Below are positions 1-5,975 of a DNA stretch of 6,915 nt, in pieces. Numbering within the stretch: the first letter of the stretch is position 1; each line of letters starts with the position of its first letter. The stretch spans positions 1-6,915 of the forward strand of contig DGMY01000047.1 in assembly GCA_002388665.1 (NCBI GenBank), in the 5' to 3' direction. The notes beneath the pieces were generated by a model. That model had not been told where the DNA came from. It did no database searches and was given only the letters and a program-made list of their open reading frames with translations. The DNA is from Opitutia bacterium UBA4506 (GTDB taxonomy: Bacteria > Verrucomicrobiota > Verrucomicrobiia > Opitutales > Puniceicoccaceae). Both the position numbers and the translations under genes were made by a program.

Positions 1-577
1 AGGCTGAAGCCATGGGCCACTGGATGATGCTTCGAGGCTTCGTGCTTCCCTGCGCCCTGATGAGTCCAGTGGTTGGCCCAGATTGTTCCCTACACCGGAA
101 ATGAAATAAAGGAGAACGGACTTTCCAGTCCGTTTGCGTCGTGAGCAGGCGCGGGAAAGGAAATAAACGGGTTGGAAAACCCGTTCTCCTGTAGGCTTCC
201 AGTTATTGAAAGGGGGACTGATCCAGGGGGGCATGCATTGATAGTAGCCGATGCCTTTAGGCTTCGCGCTTCCCTGCGGAGACGGAACGCCGCCGCGGTC
301 CAGCCACTCCACCGCGCTGCCGCAATTCACGGCCGTTCGGAACCCAAGGCTGAAGCCATGGGCCACTGGCTGATGCTTCGAGGTACATGATCCGAACCGC
401 TCCATGGGGACGTTTGCTTCCTCCTCCGCGCTACAAGCTTCGGCGGACAAGGAGCTGCACGTACGGGACTTCGGGTCCTTTTCGGGATCAGAAATCGAAA
501 CCTTTCAGAGTGGCTGGGGCCTCGAGCGGAAACCGCTTGGAAGCGCATGTGGTTTGTTGGCTGATCGTGATTGGTCT
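1..577 (+). repeat. Long composite intergenic repeat, copy A (5' end outside window)
   Basis: Non-coding modular repeat, seen again at 3052-3729 and 6346-6915 in the same orientation. Modules in order: the 40-nt motif (partial, 1-34), a conserved block containing CTGATGAGTCCAGTGG (57-72), the hairpin core (110-190), the 37-nt motif (236-272, one base different from the other copies), a variable GC-rich stretch (about 285-340), the 40-nt motif again (341-380), and a degenerate tail (381-577). The 40-nt motif recurs with a period of 346 nt, so this is the end of a tandem array entering from the left. The last 60 nt or so resemble the end of copy B (shared TGGCTG..., GTGATTGG). The tail runs right up to the sulfatase stop codon (578-580, minus strand). 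No gene in this stretch is supported. Short ORFs here come from the repeat. Confidence 0.85.
110..190 (+). ncRNA. Four-way-junction (cloverleaf) structured core, copy A
   Basis: Pairing read by eye. Closing stem AGGAG/CTCCT (110-114 with 186-190). Hairpin 1 is an 8-bp stem (115-122 with 127-134) with loop TTCC. Hairpin 2 is a 6-bp stem with two G-T wobbles (135-140 with 148-153) and a 7-nt loop. After a 12-nt purine-rich linker (154-165), hairpin 3 is an 8-bp stem (166-173 with 178-185) with a GGAA, GNRA-type loop. Hairpins 1 and 2 abut with no spacer, and hairpin 3 abuts the closing stem. Within 110-190 it differs from copies B and C at three positions: two in loops and one (153) turning a T-A pair into T-G. 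Whether it acts as RNA or as DNA hairpins is unknown, so ncRNA is a tentative type. Confidence 0.45.
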
Positions 578-1999
578 TTAATTCGGCATTTCGACGACGG
601 TCTCTTCGACTCCGATGCGCTGGGCTTTCGGGAGTTTTTCTACTTTGGCATGCATGGCTGTGAGGGCATCGTCGATGATGCCCTGATCGATGAGGTCGCG
701 CTCGGGCAGGAGGCCCAGGTCGCCCCAGGCTTGAAGGTTTTGATCCAATGCTTTGCGGAGGTCGTTCTTCACGCTGACGAAGGAAGGATCCTCGGCGAGG
801 TTGTGAACCATGTCGGGGTCGACTTCGACGTCGTAGAGTTCTTCTTCAGGCTTGGAGGGTTGCATGAAGAGGGCGTCGCAACCAGCTAGTGAATTGCTCT
901 CGGCCAAGCGGCGAGCCTCGCGGGTGGTTTCCATGATCTCCAGATACCACATTCTCTGTGCGTAGGGAAGTTCGGGGAAGCCGTTGCGGATGTAGTGGAA
1001 GTCCTTGTCGCGAACGCTACGGCAGTAGTCGAAGGCTTCATCCAAACGGTCCCGCCCGGCAAAGACGTGTTTGCGGGGGGATGCTTTTTCCGAACCGAGG
1101 AAAACCTGGCCTTGGTAGTTCCCGGGAATGGGGACACCGGCGAGTGAGAGAATGGTCGGGGCAACGTCGACCCAGCTGACCAGCTCGTTGTTCACGGTCC
1201 CTGGGGTTGTGATGCCGGGTGCCCGGACGAGTAGGGACAGGTGGAGCCCCGCGTCATAGCACCAGCGTTTCTCGCGAAGGAGACCGCGGCCGTGATCAGT
1301 GAGGTAGATGACGATGGTATTCTCCTTGTAGGGGGAGGCGTCGAGAGCGTTCAGAACCCGTCCAATCTCGGCATCGGCGATGGATTGCGCCTCGTAGAAC
1401 CGGGCAATATTCTGGCGCACCTCGGGGGTATCGGGGAGGTATGCGGGGACATGAACCGAATCGGGGTCGACTCTCTGATTGGGGGCCAACAGGTGCTCCT
1501 TGGCGACACGCTCTCGATTCTGCCCGCCCAATGACGTCGCTTCCGCAGACCACATCGTGCTCTCGTGGGTTACTGTGAAATTGTGATAGAGGAAAAAGGG
1601 TGCGTCGGGGAGAGTTCCCTTTTCCAGATCTTCGATCCACTCGCTCTGTTGGTCGGCGAAGTCTTCTTCGGGTGTGAAGTTGAAGTCCTGCTTGTTCGCC
1701 CAATTGACGTGATAGCCGGCGTCGCGAAGTTCATGGGTGAACATGCGGGGAGGCTTCAGCAGGTTGGAGCGGTGGTGATGAGTGCCCACGCTCCATGCAT
1801 ATCGTCCGGTGACTAGGGTCGAGCGGCTCGGTGAACAGACCGGAGCGGTGGAAAACGCATTGTCATAGCGGCATCCTTCGGAGGCGAACTGATCGAGATT
1901 TGGGGTGTTGGCGTCCGAATCGCCGTAGCAATGGAGGGCGCGTCCGGCATCTTCGCCTACGAGTAGAATGAAGTTGGGGTGTTGGTTGGGAGTGGGCAT
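578..1999 (-). CDS. Formylglycine-dependent sulfatase (S1 family, heparan N-sulfatase-like)
   Basis: 473-aa arylsulfatase-type hydrolase that removes sulfate esters or sulfamates from glycans. The N-terminal metal motif is GEDAG (E16, D17). The sulfatase signature APVCSPSRS has C55 as the residue converted to formylglycine by FGE and R59 of the C-x-P-S-R consensus. K103 (NKQDFNF), H145 (FTVTHES), D235-H236 (LTDHG) and K244 complete a typical S1 active site. A C-terminal ELYDVEVDP...NLAEDP segment is typical of the family. THHHRS after the signature and the THES motif suggest the heparan N-sulfatase-like branch, but the substrate is not determinable. The length is normal. The ATG at 1999-1997 is fixed by an in-frame TGA two codons upstream. 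No Shine-Dalgarno site is obvious and no signal peptide is present, which is unusual for a glycan sulfatase. It is the second gene of an operon, 46 nt after the esterase stop. Repeat A abuts its stop codon. Confidence 0.93.
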   Translation of the reverse strand: MPTPNQHPNFILLVGEDAGRALHCYGDSDANTPNLDQFASEGCRYDNAFSTAPVCSPSRSTLVTGRYAWSVGTHHHRSNLLKPPRMFTHELRDAGYHVNWANKQDFNFTPEEDFADQQSEWIEDLEKGTLPDAPFFLYHNFTVTHESTMWSAEATSLGGQNRERVAKEHLLAPNQRVDPDSVHVPAYLPDTPEVRQNIARFYEAQSIADAEIGRVLNALDASPYKENTIVIYLTDHGRGLLREKRWCYDAGLHLSLLVRAPGITTPGTVNNELVSWVDVAPTILSLAGVPIPGNYQGQVFLGSEKASPRKHVFAGRDRLDEAFDYCRSVRDKDFHYIRNGFPELPYAQRMWYLEIMETTREARRLAESNSLAGCDALFMQPSKPEEELYDVEVDPDMVHNLAEDPSFVSVKNDLRKALDQNLQAWGDLGLLPERDLIDQGIIDDALTAMHAKVEKLPKAQRIGVEETVVEMPN

Positions 2000-2045
2000 G
2001 TTTCAGTTGGGCTTGCGGTTTTGCACGAAGGAATCCGCAGGGTTC

Positions 2046-2948
2046 TCAGGGGGTCTGTTTCTCTGTTGGCGATTTGGAGGGGGAAGTCATCGATCGGCTC
2101 GAAAATAGGGGAGGATGCGAATCCGTTCGGTGTTGATACTGGCTCTCTCCTGAGGGAAGGTATCCCAATGTGACCAAGAAGTTGTCCGCCTTCTGCAGGG
2201 TATCGGTGTAGTCTGGTTCTTGATTGAAGAAACCGTGTTTGCGGGAGGGATAGAGATAGAGCTCGGAGCGGACTTCACACTCTTCCATCTTCGCCTTCCA
2301 TCGTTCTGCAGTTTGGACCGGGACGAGGTGGTCTTCGGTACCGAGAAAGACAATGTTCGGCGGCGCTCCAGCCTCAATCGAGTGAATCGGAGAAATTTCT
2401 CGCCAGCGATCTTTTATCCGATCGTGACCATATCCGCCGGGTCCATTGTCGTAGACGGGGTTGAAGAGTACAAGGGCCGCGGGCTTGCAGCTTATCGGAG
2501 GGTCATTGGGGTCATTTAGGTCGGGTAGGAGGGCACAAGCCGCGGCGAGATGGCCTCCGGCAGAGCCGCCTCCTGCGGCGATACGATTTGGATCGGTCCC
2601 GAACTTCGCTGCATTCTGACGGACATACCGCATGGCGCTCTTGGCGTCCTCGACGCAGTCGAAAGGTGAGCCTACGTACGCTTCGCTTGATCGGTAATCG
2701 GCAAGAAATACGGTCATCCCCCGGGTGGAGAGGTGCTCGGCCTGCCTCTGGAAATGATTGATGTTGCGACCGCGCCAACCTCCACCGTAGTAGAACACGA
2801 TCGCAGCAGTTGCTTGTCCGTCGCCGAGAGTCGCCGATGGTTTATGCCAAATTTTCAAATCCACCGAATCGATGTTCTTGAAAGTTTGTGCGGTCCAGCC
2901 GTTTGTTTCCAAGTCAGCTTCCGTACGATGAGTGAATTCTGGGGCCAT
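2046..2948 (-). CDS. Alpha/beta hydrolase, acetyl/xylan esterase-like
   Basis: A 300-aa esterase/lipase-like protein from the ATG at 2948-2946, probably removing acetyl or other acyl groups from a polysaccharide. Visible features: oxyanion-hole motif YYGGGW (residues 53-58; the usual HGGG has Tyr for His), DYR at 84-86, nucleophile elbow GGGSAGG with S129, acid D206 (GTEDHLVP) and catalytic H238 (RKHGFF). The conserved fold ends near residue 264 (LGYLP). The last 36 or so residues, rich in Ser, Pro and Thr, are not part of the fold. The frame stays open upstream to an ATG at 3206, but those 86 codons run into repeat B and do not look like protein, so the shorter start is preferred. No close Shine-Dalgarno site. 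No signal peptide in this frame, although a signal-like peptide begins at 3004 in another frame. First gene of the operon with the sulfatase, consistent with stepwise removal of glycan decorations. Confidence 0.88.
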   Translation of the reverse strand: MAPEFTHRTEADLETNGWTAQTFKNIDSVDLKIWHKPSATLGDGQATAAIVFYYGGGWRGRNINHFQRQAEHLSTRGMTVFLADYRSSEAYVGSPFDCVEDAKSAMRYVRQNAAKFGTDPNRIAAGGGSAGGHLAAACALLPDLNDPNDPPISCKPAALVLFNPVYDNGPGGYGHDRIKDRWREISPIHSIEAGAPPNIVFLGTEDHLVPVQTAERWKAKMEECEVRSELYLYPSRKHGFFNQEPDYTDTLQKADNFLVTLGYLPSGESQYQHRTDSHPPLFSSRSMTSPSKSPTEKQTP

Positions 2949-3051
2949 AGGTGTGAAAAGAAAAGGACTCCCACAACTGTCCGTTTGGTCGGGAGGAGGT
3001 TCATGATCAGGCCTCGAATCGCTGGTTTCAATACAGGAATATACCCATTGC

Positions 3052-3729
3052 CCGTTGATTCCGAAGCGGTGGGGTTGGAAACAGAATATAGAGTTTGATT
3101 CACCAAGGCCTAAGAAAAGATGGGATTGGCCGGGAGCCTCGGTTCGCGCCTCTTCCTTGTCGGACAAAGGGGAATTCTGGAAAGAGACCCGCCAGGGAAC
3201 TTCCATTGATAGTAGCCGATGCCTTCAGGCTTCGCGCTTCTTGCGCCCTGATGAGTCCAGTGGTTGGCCCAGGTTGTTCCCTACACCGGAGATGAAATAA
3301 AGGAGAACGGACTTTACAGTCCGTTTGCGTCGTGATCAGGCGCAGGAAAGGAAATAAACGGGTTGGAAAACCCGTTCTCCTTTATGCTTCCAGCTATTGA
3401 AAGGGGGACTGATCCAGGAAACTATCCATTGATAGTAGCCGATGCCTTCAGGCTTCGCGCTTCCCTGCGGAGACGGAACCCGCCGCCGTCGAGCTACTCC
3501 ACCGCGCTGCCGCAAGCCATCGCCGTTCAGGAACCCAAGGCTGAAGCCATGGGCCACTGGCTGAGGCTTCGCGTTTACATGCTCCGGGATCTCGAGTGCC
3601 TTCCCTTGATTGGTAGCCCCATCCCTGCAGGAGGGCTGGACGCACGAGCAGAAGACAGATCCGGCGTAGCTGGAAACAGCGTTTCTGTGCTTATGGCTCG
3701 ATGGCTGGCTGTGATTGGCTTTTTTTGTT
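3052..3729 (+). repeat. Long composite intergenic repeat, copy B (full length)
   Basis: The only copy with both ends in view, about 680 nt. It starts at CCGTTGATTCC (3052, matching 6346) and ends near GTGATTGG-CTTT (about 3711-3729, resembling 563-577). Order: left leader (3081-3203), 37-nt motif (3204-3240), CTGATGAG block (from 3248), hairpin core (3297-3385), second 37-nt motif (3427-3463), variable GC-rich stretch, 40-nt motif (3532-3571), degenerate tail. Positions 3081-3415 match copy C with only three mismatches (3109, 3115, 3175), then similarity drops. No terminal inverted repeats and no transposase gene are seen. It lies between the esterase promoter region and the gene-poor stretch to the right. 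Confidence 0.88.
3297..3385 (+). ncRNA. Four-way-junction (cloverleaf) structured core, copy B
   Basis: Closing stem of 9 bp, ATAAAGGAG (3297-3305) with CTCCTTTAT (3377-3385). Hairpin 1: AACGGACT/AGTCCGTT (3306-3313 with 3318-3325), loop TTAC. Hairpin 2: TGCGTC/GGCGCA (3326-3331 with 3339-3344, one T-G wobble), 7-nt loop. Purine-rich linker 3345-3356. Hairpin 3: AACGGGTT/AACCCGTT (3357-3364 with 3369-3376), GGAA loop. An alternative 14-bp perfect helix, 3297-3310 with 3372-3385, would break hairpins 1 and 3 and extend the closing stem. There is no T-run after it, so it does not look like an intrinsic terminator. It is not a tRNA: there is no TTCGA arm and no acceptor geometry. Transcription is not shown. 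Confidence 0.5.
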
Positions 3730-3976
3730 TGTGAGATTTTTTCGGAGCGGTAAAGGGAGTGGGTTATATCGATCTAAATGAGGCATGATCGTTTAGAAAT
3801 AATACTGAAAATTCGGTTTCTATCGAGGATAGGATCGAATTGCTGGATATTTTGATTAATATGGAAGGTAGAATGAGCACTAGCTTTGGAAATGATCTCG
3901 TGGAAAGCTTCATTGCGAAACTTGAAAATGAGACGCTGAACGAGGTTTCGAGCGAATCCGGTTTGAGATAATTTGT
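3730..3976. other. AT-rich gene-poor stretch
   Basis: Base composition becomes visibly more AT-rich directly after repeat B and stays so to about 4060. Apart from the weak short ORF at 3861-3971 nothing identifiable is seen here. It may be remnant DNA of a gene whose 3' end survives at 4064-4294. Confidence 0.4.
3861..3971 (+). CDS. Short ORF, unassigned, possibly a gene remnant
   Basis: ATG-started ORF of 36 codons ending in TAA. The frame is open from 3789, after a TGA at 3786-3788, giving about 60 codons with no earlier ATG. The conceptual peptide is Glu-rich and looks amphipathic and helical (IEDRIELLDIL upstream of the ATG, then LVESFIAKLENETLNEV). This is protein-like but matches no family I can name. 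It could be a short regulatory peptide, a decayed gene end, or chance in AT-rich DNA. The opposite strand is also open here (3774-4028), which weakens the case. Confidence 0.22.
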   Translation: MEGRMSTSFGNDLVESFIAKLENETLNEVSSESGLR

Positions 3977-4294
3977 GTGACTTGTAGTGCGTGTGTATTT
4001 TCATTGATGATGGAAGAATTGCATACAAGTGAGTGCGTAAAGAATTTAAGTCGATCTTCCGCTACGGATCGGACAGAGTTTGGGGAGCTGGCGGTTTTCT
4101 ACCGGGCGAACGCCATCGCGTCCTGGTCCAAAGTCGAACCGGAAGGCGCGGTTTATGACGGCGAAAGGTTCCACTTTCTCGCCGATACCTTCAGGGATTA
4201 CGCGATCGTGGTTCCCGAACCTTCGCAGATAACTTTCGTGATAGCGGTTCTCGTTGCGGTGGTGACGCTTTTGCGGAGAAGGGTGTATGATTGA
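3977..4294 (+). CDS. PEP-CTERM sorting domain protein, C-terminal fragment (probable pseudogene)
   Basis: A 105-codon frame whose end is a textbook PEP-CTERM tail: VPEPS (residues 79-83), a hydrophobic membrane segment (about 85-99), then RRR and the end at residue 105. Such tails direct exported proteins to the exosortase/archaeosortase-type sorting system for anchoring or release at the cell surface. The residues just before it (about 36-78, FGELAVFYRANAIASW onward) look like the end of an exported passenger domain that I cannot assign. The first 30 residues do not form a signal peptide, and composition shifts from AT-rich to GC-rich around 4060, so the true N-terminus is probably lost by deletion. 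A functional PEP-CTERM protein needs a signal peptide, so I favour a remnant. The tail itself is convincing. Confidence 0.6.
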   Translation: MTCSACVFSLMMEELHTSECVKNLSRSSATDRTEFGELAVFYRANAIASWSKVEPEGAVYDGERFHFLADTFRDYAIVVPEPSQITFVIAVLVAVVTLLRRRVYD

Positions 4295-4673
4295 GTTATA
4301 CCGTGTTCCCAAAAGAATGACAGTTTCGGTAGAGTAGACGTGTCCCGCGCCGCACCCGTCGGCCACGGGGCAATTCTTTTCTGGCGGGGAATCGAGAGTG
4401 GGGAATAGCGGGGGCAGTTGGGGATACCCTTAGGCTCTTCCGGAACGTTCGGGGCCGTGTGGTTTGGTTTGGTTTGGATTCTAAATGTTTTCCAAACAGG
4501 TGGCTAGGGTATATGCGGGAGGCGGAGTAGGCGTCGAGACCTGGTCCATCATTTTCCAAAGTCGATGAGTGTCCCAAATTGTCTAATTTCGTCTATTCCG
4601 ATACTAGTCTCTCTCCAATCCTTGGCAAAATTGGATTGTTCTGAAACTGTATTGTTTGAAATTCTCAATCTCG
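4295..4673. other. Intergenic region with REP-like hairpin and upstream region of the 4674 gene
   Basis: No gene supported. It contains the REP-like hairpin (4334-4372), a G-rich stretch (about 4373-4425), three GGTTT units (4461-4475) followed by a 7-bp inverted repeat (4472-4478 with 4491-4497, 12-nt loop), and the AT-richer upstream region of the exported-protein gene from about 4555. I see no convincing -35/-10 pair: a TTGGCA at 4622-4627 has no well-spaced partner. Confidence 0.5.
4334..4372 (+). repeat. REP-like element: GTAG followed by an imperfect hairpin
   Basis: GTAG at 4334-4337 is followed by a GC-rich imperfect palindrome: TGTCCCG (4341-4347) pairs with CGGGGCA (4366-4372, one T-G), and inside it GCCG (4349-4352) pairs with CGGC (4360-4363), with small bulges. 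A GTAG or GGAG tetranucleotide 5' of a bulged hairpin is the hallmark of REP sequences mobilised by RAYT (TnpA-REP) transposases. No RAYT gene and no second copy lie in the window, so the assignment rests on shape alone. Confidence 0.4.
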
Positions 4674-5975
4674 ATGATGAAAAAAAATGTATTTCCTCTA
4701 TATGCCCTTTTCATATGGGTCGTAAGTGGTCCGAAAGTAGTCCATGCGGATTTGACTGAATTAGCCGATACATTTTATCGGCAGCATTCATTGAAACTAG
4801 GTGCGGACAATGCTGGATATCTCTTCGGCTCGATGGATGCTGCCGCAGCCCGATCCGCAACTGAAGCGCTACGCCAGTTCTCGCAGGAGGAGATTCCTTC
4901 GGATCGTAGAGAGATGCATCAATGGATGGAAACCTCTAACGAGATCGTTCGAAATTCGTCTGAATTTCTCCAGACTTTCTATTTTCAGCGGAAGGCACCC
5001 ACAACGGCCGACGAGGAGGCTTTTGCCGAACTACGGACTGCGATCAGGCGGCAGATGAAACGTTCTTTGGAGGTATACGAAAGAGATTTCGCTCGATACA
5101 GGGACAGGAATCCGGATGAGAAGAACTATCCGGGCCCCTCAAATCCCTTCAAGCTGGTCGGCCTATATAATGGATTTTGGCATGACGAACCCGGTGAATG
5201 GAAATCCTTTCTTTCCCAGTATTTTCGCGCGATTCGTCATCACAATTTCTATGAATACGCAGTCAATTTAGACGGTTATGTTTATGATAGCCGAAGCCAG
5301 TATAAGCCATTCGTAGCGGTATGGGACCCGGACAAAAAGGAGGGGTTCAGAAACGCCTATTGGGAACGGTTGATCGATCTCAGCCAATCCAATGACTATC
5401 GGGACCGTTTGGACGCCCTGCGCATTAAGCTCGTTCCGATTATCGATATGAATATCCACCGCAATGACGGGTTTCTCCTTTTCACTCGAAATGTCGACCG
5501 GGCAACCATGAACCTGAACGACTCCCTCCTGCAGGAAAGGAGGCAAACCTTTGAGGGAATTGATTACTCCAGAGTCACTCAACTGTCTCTACTATACAGC
5601 AACGCTCTCTGGGCAGCACGGCGTCAATTGGCCGCAGGGGACATCCATTGGCGACCTCTCCTGGCCCATTACCTATTTCTGGAAGAAGTGAATGAATCCA
5701 TCCCGAACGGACATTATCGCGAAAAAGCTGATCGGAAATATCACGAACTCCGAAGAAGTCATTTTCAGTATTTCCTGACCAAAGGATCCAAGATCGACCG
5801 CTATTACCTCCGGTTCTACCCTCTTGCCTATGCTGAGCAACCTCCCGCAGAAGTAAAGGACCTCCTTGAGAAAGCAGCTGAGGTCCATCCCGCTGGACGG
5901 GAATCTTTTGAGGAAAATTGGCAAGCGTTTCTCGCGCTCACTTCCAATGAGAATGCAGAAACTTTAGAGCGATGA
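4674..5975 (+). CDS. Hypothetical exported protein, unrecognised family
   Basis: 433 aa from the ATG at 4674 (a TTG at 4656 would add six residues; an ATG at 4677 is equally plausible). The N-terminus is a signal peptide: MMKK, a hydrophobic core about 7-18, and a likely cleavage after VHA (residue 25), so the mature chain starts DLTELADTF. The mature protein is soluble-looking, with no second membrane segment, and rich in charged and aromatic residues, probably mostly alpha-helical. It contains several Tyr/Phe-rich stretches (YLRFYPLAYAEQPP, HWRPLLAHYLFLEE). I recognise no catalytic or binding motif. No Shine-Dalgarno site is seen. Its stop overlaps the start of the next gene (ATGA), so the two are probably translated together. 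It is not obviously part of the sulfatase pathway and is transcribed in the opposite direction. Confidence 0.85.
   Translation: MMKKNVFPLYALFIWVVSGPKVVHADLTELADTFYRQHSLKLGADNAGYLFGSMDAAAARSATEALRQFSQEEIPSDRREMHQWMETSNEIVRNSSEFLQTFYFQRKAPTTADEEAFAELRTAIRRQMKRSLEVYERDFARYRDRNPDEKNYPGPSNPFKLVGLYNGFWHDEPGEWKSFLSQYFRAIRHHNFYEYAVNLDGYVYDSRSQYKPFVAVWDPDKKEGFRNAYWERLIDLSQSNDYRDRLDALRIKLVPIIDMNIHRNDGFLLFTRNVDRATMNLNDSLLQERRQTFEGIDYSRVTQLSLLYSNALWAARRQLAAGDIHWRPLLAHYLFLEEVNESIPNGHYREKADRKYHELRRSHFQYFLTKGSKIDRYYLRFYPLAYAEQPPAEVKDLLEKAAEVHPAGRESFEENWQAFLALTSNENAETLER

Noticed and set aside
57..190. CTGATGAGTCC in each repeat (57, 3248, 6541, 6878) resembles the first box of a hammerhead ribozyme.
   Set aside because: No CGAAA box closes a plausible stem II downstream; the only nearby GAAA (in GATGAAAT) is offset and the flanking bases do not pair. 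No cleavage-site geometry was found.
404..889. A 161-codon plus-strand ORF.
   Set aside because: It lies mostly antisense to the sulfatase C-terminus, whose frame carries clear family motifs. This is a shadow ORF.
2949..3206. An extended esterase start at 3206 giving 386 aa.
   Set aside because: The extra 86 residues are translated repeat B leader, also seen as the start of an unrelated minus-strand ORF at 6499. They match no domain and exceed the usual family length.
3297..3385. A tRNA or tmRNA-like gene, because the core is about 89 nt and cloverleaf-shaped.
   Set aside because: There is no T-arm consensus (GTTCGANNC), the stem lengths do not fit tRNA, two hairpins have 4-nt loops, and there is no CCA or acceptor discriminator context.
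3363..3734. A 123-codon plus-strand ORF inside repeat B.
   Set aside because: It consists entirely of repeat sequence, starts inside hairpin 3 of the core, and its frame is interrupted in copies A and C by indels and substitutions.
3700..3735. An intrinsic terminator at the T-run closing repeat B (3719-3729).
   Set aside because: The T-run is real, but the preceding bases (repeated TGGCT units) have no complementary arm close by to form a stem.
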